This document shows, piece after piece, positions 1 through 7,634 of a stretch of 64,000 bases of DNA (positions within the stretch are counted from its first letter, which is position 1; every line of letters begins with the position of its first letter). Source of the DNA: an uncultured Sulfitobacter sp. (GTDB lineage Bacteria; Pseudomonadota; Alphaproteobacteria; Rhodobacterales; Rhodobacteraceae); NCBI RefSeq assembly GCF_947502895.1, contig NZ_CANNBM010000001.1, positions 496,001-560,000 on the forward strand, in the 5' to 3' direction. The notes under the pieces were generated by a model. It worked only from the letters and a program-made list of their open reading frames with translations, made no database searches and was not told the DNA's origin. The translations under genes were made by a program, and so were the position numbers.

Positions 1-41
1 ATTTTTGCCGATATTGCCAAAAAACCTGCTCAGCATCAGGT

Positions 42-503
42 CTATAGCTGCTTTTCGAACCGCCATTCCTGCACTTGGCGTGGGCCACCTGATGTCTCGA
101 CCTCGTAGGGGCCTGTGCGCACATGCTGCCAGCCTGCCTTGCGGTAAAAGGCTGCGGCACGCTCGTTGCCTACAGCACACGCAAGCCATGCGCGACGCCC
201 CACCAGTTCAGCCTCGGCTGCTGCCATCAGCTTGGTGGCCGCGCCGCTGCCCTGATGATCCGCACCCACATAAAACTGATAAAGCTCGTCCCCCTCCAGC
301 ATAAAGAAACCTGCCAATACGCCATCACTCTCGGCCACATGGCACTGGGCCAGATGCGCCAGCGTGCGGGTCGCAAACTCTTGCGGTGTGCGCAATCGCA
401 CCAGTTCCGCGTCCACTACAGCCGCATGGCCCTGATGCCAGCCCAAGTGCCACATCTGCGCAATCGCCGCTGCATCGTCGTTTGTCGCTAACCTGATCTT
501 CAT
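42..503 (-). CDS. GNAT family N-acetyltransferase
   Basis: A 153-residue protein of the GNAT acetyl-CoA-dependent acetyltransferase fold; the substrate cannot be read from sequence. The acetyl-CoA loop is visible in the middle as the Q-G-S-G-A-A stretch after the V-G-A-D-H segment, followed by a long helix, and the C-terminal A-A-F-Y-R-K-A-G-W strand motif is typical of the family. I chose the ATG at 503 because the domain begins directly with M-K-I-R-L-A and an AAAGGATGG ribosome site lies just upstream; an ATG two codons earlier is possible. It is transcribed away from the membrane-protein gene at 583 with about 80 bp between them. Family assignment is firm, role unknown. Confidence 0.85.
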   Translation of the reverse strand: MKIRLATNDDAAAIAQMWHLGWHQGHAAVVDAELVRLRTPQEFATRTLAHLAQCHVAESDGVLAGFFMLEGDELYQFYVGADHQGSGAATKLMAAAEAELVGRRAWLACAVGNERAAAFYRKAGWQHVRTGPYEVETSGGPRQVQEWRFEKQL

Positions 504-582
504 AACCATCCTTTCGTCCCATTGCCCTGCCCCAACCAAATGCTAATGTAGCGTCTGAAACAACCCCGAGCATACACCCCGA

Positions 583-1596
583 ATGACTGCGCTGACCAAA
601 TATGACAGGCTAGAGGCTACAGGCCTGTGGCGCGCAACGCCTGACGGGCAGCGGCGCGAAGTGATTGTTTCTATCGGGAATGCCACGCTGATGATCGCAG
701 ACATGAACGATCAGGCGATCACTCATTGGTCTCTCGCTGCGGTCGCGCGCCGAGAGGATAAAACCACCACCGCAATCTTCCATCCCGATGGTGATCCTGG
801 CGAAACGCTTGAGCTGCCCGAGCATGAGAACGAGATGATCGACGCCATCGAGACCCTGCGCCGCGCCATCGCAAAAAGCCGCCCGCGCCCGGGCCGTCTG
901 CGCTGGCTGGGGGCAGGCCTGTCTGTTGCTGCTGTGGCGGCATTGGTGGTGTTCTGGCTGCCGGGTGCCATGCGCGACAACACCTTGCGTGTCGTGCCAC
1001 AGGTCAAACGCGAAGCAATCGGCGTCGCCCTGATCGAGCGGATGCAGCGCGTCACAGGCCCGCTGTGCAGCGACAGTGCAGGCCTGCGCGCCCTGCGGCG
1101 CTTGGGCGGGCGGCTTGACACACCCAAGCTGGCGGTCGTCCCCGCCTTGGGCCGTGCGGCCCTGCACCTGCCCGGAGGCGTGATCGTGCTGGACCGCTCT
1201 GTGTTCGAAGACTGGGAAGAGCCCGATGTCGCCGCTGGCTACATCCTCGCCGAGCTGGCCTTGCAGGTAGAGCGTGATCCGCTGGCCGATCTGCTGGATG
1301 TGACAGGCCCTTGGGAGAACTTCCGTCTGCTCACCACAGGCGAAATATCGGGGGGCGCATTGGATGCCTACGCCGAATACCTCATGACCGCGCCTTCTGG
1401 CATCCCCGATACTGCCAATCTACTGGCCTTGTTCGAGGCCTCCGATCTGCGGTCCACACCCTACGCCCGCGCCCGCGACATCACGGGCGAATCCGTGCTG
1501 GACCTGATTGAGGGCGACCCCATGCAAAACCGCGAGACCGAACCGCTGCTGGCCGATAGCACATGGTTGCGCCTGCAAGGGGTCTGCGGCGGGTGA
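583..1596 (+). CDS. Membrane-anchored protein with degenerate M48-peptidase-like region
   Basis: A 337-residue protein I cannot assign to a named function. Residues 1-100 form a soluble N-terminal part and residues about 107-127 are one transmembrane helix. The remainder would then lie on the other side of the membrane. Residues 196-232 resemble the core of M48 metallopeptidases: an L-P-G-G strand, a hydrophobic run with an acidic stretch, then a helix where HExxH is expected. Here that helix reads A-E-L-A-L-Q-V-E-R-D, so both zinc histidines are missing. This suggests a catalytically dead relative, by inference only. It is coupled to the SGNH hydrolase gene by a GTGA overlap, implying one transcript. 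Confidence 0.7.
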   Translation: MTALTKYDRLEATGLWRATPDGQRREVIVSIGNATLMIADMNDQAITHWSLAAVARREDKTTTAIFHPDGDPGETLELPEHENEMIDAIETLRRAIAKSRPRPGRLRWLGAGLSVAAVAALVVFWLPGAMRDNTLRVVPQVKREAIGVALIERMQRVTGPLCSDSAGLRALRRLGGRLDTPKLAVVPALGRAALHLPGGVIVLDRSVFEDWEEPDVAAGYILAELALQVERDPLADLLDVTGPWENFRLLTTGEISGGALDAYAEYLMTAPSGIPDTANLLALFEASDLRSTPYARARDITGESVLDLIEGDPMQNRETEPLLADSTWLRLQGVCGG

Positions 1597-2303
1597 TCCT
1601 CGATACCCTCACCACCGTGATCTTGTCTCCCCTGCTATTGATCCAGGCCATTGGCGTGCGCAAAGCGGCCCTGCGCTTGCCAGAGGCCACAGGCCCGCGC
1701 AACGCGACCTGCGGGTCAGGGCCACCGCTCCGCGTGTTGATTGTCGGCGACAGCTCTGCCGCTGGTGTCGGGGCGCCCACCCAAGACGCAGCCCTTGCAG
1801 GGCAGCTCGCTGCCGCCCTGTCATCCCATCACACAGTCCACTGGCACCTGATTGCCAGCACAGGTGCCACCACCCCCACAACGCTGGCACGCTTGCAAGC
1901 CGAGACGCTGCCCGCCGCCGACATCGCAATCGTGATCCTTGGCGTGAATGACGTCATCCGTGGCGGTCCCATGCCGCGATGGCTGCGCACACACAGCCTC
2001 CTGCGCGCAGTTTTGCGTGACCGCAAAGGCGCTCAACGGCTCTATATCTCCCAAGTGCCACCCCTCGGGGCTTTCCCGCTGCTGCCCAACCCCTTGCGAT
2101 GGTTGCTGGGCCGCCGCGCTGTGCGCTTTGATATGGCCCTGCGCACCGCGCTCGGACATGAGCCGGACACCCGCTATGTCCTTTTACCCGACATGCTGGA
2201 CGTCACCGACATGGCAGAAGACGGCTTTCACCCCGGCCCTGTCATCTATGCCACTTGGGCAAAAGAAATGGCCCGCCAGATCCTCTCTGACGGGCCAGTA
2301 TAG
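1593..2303 (+). CDS. SGNH/GDSL-type hydrolase
   Basis: A 236-residue esterase or lipase of the SGNH fold. Numbered from the GTG start, block I G-D-S gives the nucleophile Ser54, the G-x-N-D block gives Asn119, and D-G-F-H supplies Asp210 and His213, so the full catalytic set is present. The first 20-odd residues are hydrophobic and may anchor or export the protein. I chose the GTG at 1593 because it overlaps the upstream stop as GTGA and has an AAGGGG site a few bases before it; an ATG at 1563 would overlap the neighbour by 34 bases. The natural ester substrate is unknown. The gene converges on the SPOR protein gene with only 17 bp between stops. Confidence 0.85.
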   Translation: MILDTLTTVILSPLLLIQAIGVRKAALRLPEATGPRNATCGSGPPLRVLIVGDSSAAGVGAPTQDAALAGQLAAALSSHHTVHWHLIASTGATTPTTLARLQAETLPAADIAIVILGVNDVIRGGPMPRWLRTHSLLRAVLRDRKGAQRLYISQVPPLGAFPLLPNPLRWLLGRRAVRFDMALRTALGHEPDTRYVLLPDMLDVTDMAEDGFHPGPVIYATWAKEMARQILSDGPV

Positions 2304-2320
2304 TCTTTCTGTGACCGCGT

Positions 2321-3709
2321 TCAGCGGGCGAAAGCGTTGTAGCCTGCGCCACGCAAACGATTGACCGCGCGGCTCACATCACCCTGACCGCCGAAGGGAC
2401 CAGCGATAACCAGACGCGTTGTCTGACCGTTGCGGGTATAGCGGCCCACACGCACTGGCATGCCCATACGCTGCACCTTTTTAGCCAGACGGTGCGCTGC
2501 CTCGGTATCTGTGAAGGCACCAACCTGTACAAAACCACGCCCTGCGACTTCGGCTTTGGGCTGGGCACGCTTCGCTGTCGCCTTGGGGGCGGCTTTGGGG
2601 GCAGACCGGCTCGAATACGTGGGCTGGCGCTGCACAGTGGCCACACGCGCCTGACGCTGCGGTGCGCTGAACACATCCGTCACGTTCCGCACGATCCGCT
2701 TGAGCGTCTGACCATTGCGTTGGACAATAGTGACTTCGCCGAGATTGCGCTGCTGCGCTGCATAATCCGTATAGGGGTAGACCAGCGGCACCGAGGCAGT
2801 CACATCGCTGCCATCCGCCTGATTGATCAGACGGCGCGGTACGGTCGATGTCCAAATCAGGTTCATCGCCTTGTGGCCCGCCAGCGTCTGCTCGGCGCGC
2901 TTGGGGTTCAGGCGGCCATCCGTCCAGACCTTCTTGTACCCGCGCGGCACATGTACATTCGTGGTATTCACACGCTTCACGGCAACATGACGCGGCACGA
3001 TACGGCGATGCTGGGATACGCGCACAGGTTGCTGCGGTGCTGCCGCAACCTCGCGGCGCACAACGACGGGTGCCGCCGCACGCGGAACAGGCGCGCTGGA
3101 AATCCGCGCCCCAACAATCGGCGCTGTTTGCGGGCCACAGCGCACAGCCAATTTGCCACGCTGCAAGTAACGGCTGCTGATCGCCGAAGCACCGGAACAG
3201 GCCGCATTGCCACTTTGCGCAACTTTGACCGTTTTGCGCATTACCGGCGCAGGCTGAGCTACTTTCTCAACAATGGGCGGCGGACGCTTTGCTACCTGAC
3301 GCACAACTTTCGGCTTGGGCTTGGGTGCTGGTGCTGCACGTACCACACGCTTGGGGGCGGGACGCGATACAGGCTTGGGTGTGGCAGCCGCTGCAACCGG
3401 CGCAGGAATGGTAATCTGCGTAGAGGCGGCGGTTTCGACAGGTGTAGGCTCACTCACCGCGCCGGCAAAGGTCGGCTTGAACCCGCAAACGCCCGAGCGT
3501 TTGCGCGTCACACGTGGCACCCAGGATACGTTGCCATCAATGCCCGCGCGGATGAACACACAGCCCTTGCTGTCTACATATTGTTTGCCCTTGTAGGACG
3601 ATGGCGGAAACTCCGCCGGCTCACTGCCCGGACGGGTCTGGGCCATCGCGGCCCCCGCACTCAGCGATCCGGAAATAAGTGCGATTACAACAAGTCTAGT
3701 AAGTTTCAT
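2321..3709 (-). CDS. SPOR domain-containing secreted protein
   Basis: A 462-residue protein with a signal peptide (about residues 1-23, ending A-M-A-Q). A long Pro/Ala/Lys/Arg-rich linker occupies the middle, and a C-terminal SPOR domain starts around residue 385 (G-R-G-F-V-Q-V-G-A-F-T onward). SPOR domains bind denuded septal peptidoglycan, so a periplasmic role in cell division or wall remodelling is likely. The linker contains Pro-Lys and Ala-Pro repeats and many valines and arginines, typical of a disordered spacer. A GGGGG ribosome site precedes the ATG. The central region (residues 60-330) has no domain I can name. SPOR assignment is firm, the precise role is not. Confidence 0.85.
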   Translation of the reverse strand: MKLTRLVVIALISGSLSAGAAMAQTRPGSEPAEFPPSSYKGKQYVDSKGCVFIRAGIDGNVSWVPRVTRKRSGVCGFKPTFAGAVSEPTPVETAASTQITIPAPVAAAATPKPVSRPAPKRVVRAAPAPKPKPKVVRQVAKRPPPIVEKVAQPAPVMRKTVKVAQSGNAACSGASAISSRYLQRGKLAVRCGPQTAPIVGARISSAPVPRAAAPVVVRREVAAAPQQPVRVSQHRRIVPRHVAVKRVNTTNVHVPRGYKKVWTDGRLNPKRAEQTLAGHKAMNLIWTSTVPRRLINQADGSDVTASVPLVYPYTDYAAQQRNLGEVTIVQRNGQTLKRIVRNVTDVFSAPQRQARVATVQRQPTYSSRSAPKAAPKATAKRAQPKAEVAGRGFVQVGAFTDTEAAHRLAKKVQRMGMPVRVGRYTRNGQTTRLVIAGPFGGQGDVSRAVNRLRGAGYNAFAR

Positions 3710-3911
3710 TCATGCCCCCACAGAATATAGAGGCCAGAATGTCAAAGCCCCGCGGGGGAGTCTAGCTGTCGTCGCAACAATCGCCACAGTTTCGCCACAT
3801 TATGCAGGAATTTCGCGTAATTACCTACGCCGAGCCGCAACATCTTGGGGGCAGAGCGGCGCTTGGCCCTATTCTGCCCCGAATCGTCGCCGCGATCCGT
3901 CCTGCCGCGCG

Positions 3912-4547
3912 TTACTTGGTGCCGAACATCCTGTCGCCCGCATCCCCAAGGCCCGGCACGATATATCCGACCTCGTTCAGCTTTTCATCGACCGAGGCCG
4001 TGACGATCGGCACATCGGGATGCGCCTCTTTCATCCGCGCAATACCTTCGGGCGCTGCCAGCAGACACAAAAAGCGGATATTCGTCGCCCCCGACTGCTT
4101 CAGCAAATCAATCGCCGCAACAGAAGAGTTGCCCGTGGCCAGCATCGGATCTACCGCAATCACCAAGCGGTCTTCCATGGCGTCAGGCACTTTGAAATAA
4201 TACTGCACAGGTTGCAGCGTTTCTTCGTCACGGTAGAGCCCGACAAACCCTACCCGCGCCGAGGGGATCAATTCCAAAACACCATCCAGCAATCCATTGC
4301 CCGCACGCAAGATACTGATCAAGGCCAGCTTCTTGCCGTCCAGCGTTGGCGCATCCATTGCCTGCATGGGCGTCTCGATCCGCTTGGTGGTCATCGCCAG
4401 ATTGCGCGTCACCTCATAGGCCAGCAACTGACTGATCTCGCGCAGCAGCTGCCGGAACACGGCCGTCGGCGTTTCGCGGTCACGCATAATGGTCAGCTTG
4501 TGCTGTACCAGCGGGTGATCCACCACAGTCAGATGTTGCTCGCTCAT
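3912..4547 (-). CDS. upp: Uracil phosphoribosyltransferase
   Basis: A 211-residue enzyme converting uracil and PRPP to UMP and pyrophosphate in the cytoplasm. The family signature is clear: M-R-D-R-E-T-P-T near residue 21, I-L-R-A-G-N-G-L-L around 80, the PRPP loop D-P-M-L-A-T-G-N-S around 131, and the C-terminal Y-I-V-P-G-L-G-D-A-G-D-R uracil-binding segment. Length matches the family. Its ATG overlaps the deoB stop as ATGA, with an AAGGAG site inside deoB, so it is the last, translationally coupled gene of cdd-deoA-deoB-upp. In context it recycles uracil released by pyrimidine nucleoside phosphorolysis. Confidence 0.97.
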   Translation of the reverse strand: MSEQHLTVVDHPLVQHKLTIMRDRETPTAVFRQLLREISQLLAYEVTRNLAMTTKRIETPMQAMDAPTLDGKKLALISILRAGNGLLDGVLELIPSARVGFVGLYRDEETLQPVQYYFKVPDAMEDRLVIAVDPMLATGNSSVAAIDLLKQSGATNIRFLCLLAAPEGIARMKEAHPDVPIVTASVDEKLNEVGYIVPGLGDAGDRMFGTK

Positions 4548-5761
4548 GTTATTGCTCCTTGATGTGTTGCGGGCACCCTTACCCCGAGATGGCGCGCAAC
4601 AAAAGCCGCCACATCCGCAAATCCGATATGCCCGAGGCTGCCCGCCCCTACGCCTGATACCAGCACAGGCACACGCTCACGCGTGTGGTCGGTGCCGACC
4701 CAAGTGGGGTCATTTCCGTGATCTGCGGTCAGCACCATGATATCACCCTCACGCAGCTCGCCCAGCAATACACCAATTTCGGCGTCGAACCATTCCAGCG
4801 CGCGGGCATAGCCCGACACATCGCGGCGATGCCCATAAAGGCTGTCGAACTCCACAAAATTGGCGAAGGTCAGGCTGCCGTCGGGCGCGTCACGAACCAG
4901 ATCACCAAGATGCCCCATCAGCTGCGCATCCGTACCTTTGCGCACCTCGTCAAACCCCTGCATCGAGAAAATGTCACCAATCTTGCCCACCGCAAACGTG
5001 GCACGCCCCGCGTCCTGCACCCAGTTGCTCAGCACAGGGCGCGGCGGCATAATGGCATAGTCGCGGCGGTGGGCGGTCCGTTCAAAACCGCGCGCCGCAT
5101 CCCCCACAAAAGGGCGCGCAATCACACGGCCCACACGCTGCGCATGCAGCAAGGGCGCGATATCCGCGCACAATTGCAACAACCGCTCCCGCCCGAATGT
5201 CTCTTCATGCGCGGCAATCTGAAACACACTATCTGCCGAAGTATAGCAGATGGGCCAGCCACTGCGCATATGCTCTGCGCCCAACTCCTCAATAATCGCG
5301 GTGCCGGGCGCGTGACAGTTCCCGAGGATACCGTCCGTCCCAGCTGCCTTGCACACAGCGGCGACCAGATCGGCATCGAACGAGTCCTCAACCCGCTCGA
5401 AATACTTCCACTCCCACGGCACGGGCAGTCCCGCTAACTCCCAATGGCCTGACGGGGTATCCTTGCCCCGCGATATTTCTGTTGCGGCGCCCCATGTGCC
5501 ATAAATATCCGCATCCAAATCAGCAAGTTCCAGACCGCTCGCATCTTCCAGCGCGGCCCCGATCCCGAGGCTGGTCAGCGTAGGCACGCGCAGCGGCCCG
5601 CTGCGCCCTTCCTCAGCCAGACCCTTGGCACAGGCAAGCGCGATATGACCGAGTGTGTTGGCGCCCGTATCAGGAACATCCCCGTTGAAAAATGTATGCT
5701 CATCCGGCGCGCCGCCAATGCCCACCGAATCCATCACCACCAAAAATGCCCGCGCAGTCAT
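4544..5761 (-). CDS. deoB: Phosphopentomutase
   Basis: A 405-residue metal-dependent mutase of the alkaline phosphatase superfamily that interconverts (deoxy)ribose 1-phosphate and 5-phosphate. The N-terminal metal motif V-V-M-D-S-V-G-I-G-G-A-P-D, the G-K-D-T-P-S-G-H-W-E segment, and the C-terminal D-H-G-N-D-P-T-W-x-G-T-D-H-T-R-E cluster that supplies further metal ligands are all visible. Length is normal. Start and stop overlap the neighbours by 1 base (deoA) and 4 bases (upp), showing tight coupling. It takes the sugar phosphate made by DeoA towards central metabolism. No deoC aldolase gene is in this window, so that step must be encoded elsewhere. Confidence 0.97.
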   Translation of the reverse strand: MTARAFLVVMDSVGIGGAPDEHTFFNGDVPDTGANTLGHIALACAKGLAEEGRSGPLRVPTLTSLGIGAALEDASGLELADLDADIYGTWGAATEISRGKDTPSGHWELAGLPVPWEWKYFERVEDSFDADLVAAVCKAAGTDGILGNCHAPGTAIIEELGAEHMRSGWPICYTSADSVFQIAAHEETFGRERLLQLCADIAPLLHAQRVGRVIARPFVGDAARGFERTAHRRDYAIMPPRPVLSNWVQDAGRATFAVGKIGDIFSMQGFDEVRKGTDAQLMGHLGDLVRDAPDGSLTFANFVEFDSLYGHRRDVSGYARALEWFDAEIGVLLGELREGDIMVLTADHGNDPTWVGTDHTRERVPVLVSGVGAGSLGHIGFADVAAFVARHLGVRVPATHQGAIT

Positions 5762-7065
5762 CAGGTTACATGCTCCAATATCAGGTCAGGCAACCGCGCA
5801 GGCCCCTCGCCCAGCGTGATCGCCGCGCGCACGGCGGCAACTGCACGGTCGGCCTGCATGGGCCGCGCGGCATGTACCACCGCCAGCGGCTGGCCTTTTT
5901 CAACCCGCGCCCCCAGACGCACCACATCCGACAGACCCACCGCTGGGTCAATCCTGTCGCCCACGTTCAGCCGTCCACCGCCCAAGGCGACAACAGCACT
6001 GCCAAGGGCGGCACCGTCCATGCCCAGCACAACGCCTGCTTCTTGTGCGGTCACTTCACGCATCACCGTCGCTTCGGGCAGGAACCGCTGCCATTCCTCG
6101 ACAAAACGTACAGGACCGCCCAGTGCAGCAATCATCGCGCCGAACCGCTCGGCGGCGGCACCGCTGGCGATGGCCTGCCTGATCTGTGCAGCGCCCGCAT
6201 CGCCGTCCCGCGCCAGCCCCGCGCCCGCCAACAGCACACCGCCCAGCGCCGCGCAAAGGTCAACAATCGGGCCAGCGCCACCACCGCACAGCACCGCCAT
6301 CACCTCGGCCACCTCCAGCGCATTGCCAAGGCTCGGCACAACAGGCTGGCTCATATCCGTGATGATCGCACGCGTGGGGCATCCAGCGGCATTTGCCGTG
6401 CCCACCAGCGCCTGCGCCAACTTCCGAGCAGCACCGATGTCTTTCATAAACGCGCCAGAGCCCGTTTTGACATCCAGCACCAGTCGATCCAGCCCCGCCG
6501 CCAGTTTCTTGCTGAGGATAGAGGCCGTGATCAGATCCAGACTGTCCACGGTCGAGGTGACATCGCGCACCGCATAAAGCCGCTTGTCCGCCGGAGCGAT
6601 ATCGCCCGTGGCGCCCACTATGGCACAGCCAACCTGCCCCACAACCGCGCGCAGCCGCGCCTCGTCCAGCATCACCCCTACGCCGGGGATAGCCTCCAGT
6701 TTATCCAGTGTGCCACCGGTGTGGCCCAATCCGCGCCCCGAAATCATCGGCACATAAGCGCCGCAAGCCGCCAGCGCAGGGGCCAGCACCAGACTGGTGC
6801 AATCGCCCACCCCGCCGGTGGAGTGTTTATCCAGCACAGGCTTGTCCAGATCCCACGCCAGCACTTGCCCCGAGGCGCACATGGCCTGCGTCAGCGCCAC
6901 GCGCCCCGCCTCATCCAGCCCGTTGCGGCAGACCCCCATGGCAAAGGCCCCTGCCTGCGCATCATTCAGGCTCTGATCTGCCAGCGCGCCCGCGATCCAT
7001 GTCAATTCCTGCGCATCAAGCGCCACATCATGGCGCAGTTTGGCCAGTATTGTTTGCGCGTCCAT
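5761..7065 (-). CDS. deoA: Thymidine phosphorylase
   Basis: A 434-residue nucleoside phosphorylase of glycosyltransferase family 3. It cleaves thymidine (and deoxyuridine) with phosphate to the base and 2-deoxyribose 1-phosphate. The signature K-H-S-T-G-G-V-G-D at about residues 83-91, the I-S-G-R-G-L-G-H-T-G-G-T-L-D-K-L-E segment just after it, and the K-T-G-S-G-A-F stretch near 195 match the family. The start directly follows the cdd stop (TGAATG) and the stop overlaps deoB by one base. It is the central enzyme of this salvage operon and feeds DeoB with sugar phosphate. Confidence 0.96.
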   Translation of the reverse strand: MDAQTILAKLRHDVALDAQELTWIAGALADQSLNDAQAGAFAMGVCRNGLDEAGRVALTQAMCASGQVLAWDLDKPVLDKHSTGGVGDCTSLVLAPALAACGAYVPMISGRGLGHTGGTLDKLEAIPGVGVMLDEARLRAVVGQVGCAIVGATGDIAPADKRLYAVRDVTSTVDSLDLITASILSKKLAAGLDRLVLDVKTGSGAFMKDIGAARKLAQALVGTANAAGCPTRAIITDMSQPVVPSLGNALEVAEVMAVLCGGGAGPIVDLCAALGGVLLAGAGLARDGDAGAAQIRQAIASGAAAERFGAMIAALGGPVRFVEEWQRFLPEATVMREVTAQEAGVVLGMDGAALGSAVVALGGGRLNVGDRIDPAVGLSDVVRLGARVEKGQPLAVVHAARPMQADRAVAAVRAAITLGEGPARLPDLILEHVT

Positions 7066-7458
7066 TCAGCCCCCCAGAAACGATGGGTCAAAAGCACCGG
7101 GCAACAGCCCGGCGATGCTCAGGCACCGCTCAACCCCGTCAACGGTGGCCATAGTCACAACCACATCGCCTGCCCCGAACTCTGCCAGCTTTTGTCGGCA
7201 GCCGCCGCAGGGTGTCACAGGCAGCGGCGATCCCGCCACCACATAGGCTTCGGTGAACACGGTTTCACCCGCGGCTACCATCGCAGCGATTGCGCCCGCC
7301 TCGGCACAAGTGCCTTCGGGATAGGCTACATTCTCGACGTTACAGCCACGATAGATCGTGCCAGACGCCCCGCGCAACGCGGCCCCTACCTTGAAATTCG
7401 AATAGGGCGCATGGGCGTTTTCCCGCACCGCCATGGCCGCTTGCCGCAAATCTGTCAC
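7066..7458 (-). CDS. cdd: Cytidine deaminase
   Basis: A 130-residue homotetrameric-type zinc cytidine deaminase converting cytidine and deoxycytidine to uridine and deoxyuridine. The zinc site is visible as T-C-A-E-A-G (Cys and catalytic Glu) around residue 50 and P-C-G-G-C about 33 residues later. The N-terminal N-F-K-V-G-A-A-L and N-V-E-N substrate segments are also present. It is the first gene of cdd-deoA-deoB-upp and abuts deoA with no spacer. The promoter should lie in the 176 bp shared with the divergent malic enzyme gene. Confidence 0.96.
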   Translation of the reverse strand: MTDLRQAAMAVRENAHAPYSNFKVGAALRGASGTIYRGCNVENVAYPEGTCAEAGAIAAMVAAGETVFTEAYVVAGSPLPVTPCGGCRQKLAEFGAGDVVVTMATVDGVERCLSIAGLLPGAFDPSFLGG

Positions 7459-7596
7459 GCTGGTCTCCTCACCGATTGGCTCTCTACCCTAGCCTTAGCT
7501 GCGCACAGATGCGAAGGGTTTTCCGCATGAATTTTCCCAGCAGCAGCGCAAAGACAACCACACCTTCATAAATCTGCGCTAGCGTTTCCAGAGCAA

Positions 7597-7614
7597 TAGT
7601 TTAATATTAAACTA
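7597..7614. promoter_or_regulatory. Perfect 18-bp palindrome upstream of maeB
   Basis: TAGTTTAATATTAAACTA reads identically on both strands. It ends 20 bp before the maeB ATG, just upstream of the AGGAGG ribosome site, in the 176-bp divergent region with cdd. It is strikingly AT-rich in a GC-rich genome. An operator for a dimeric regulator is the simplest reading; the regulator is unknown. Confidence 0.55.
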
Positions 7615-7634
7615 ATATCCGCAGGAGGCTAAAA

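Noticed and set aside
5692..7530. Long open frame of 612 codons on the plus strand
   Set aside because: Antisense to the verified deoA, deoB start and cdd genes; Arg/His/Gln-rich translation typical of GC-rich shadow frames.
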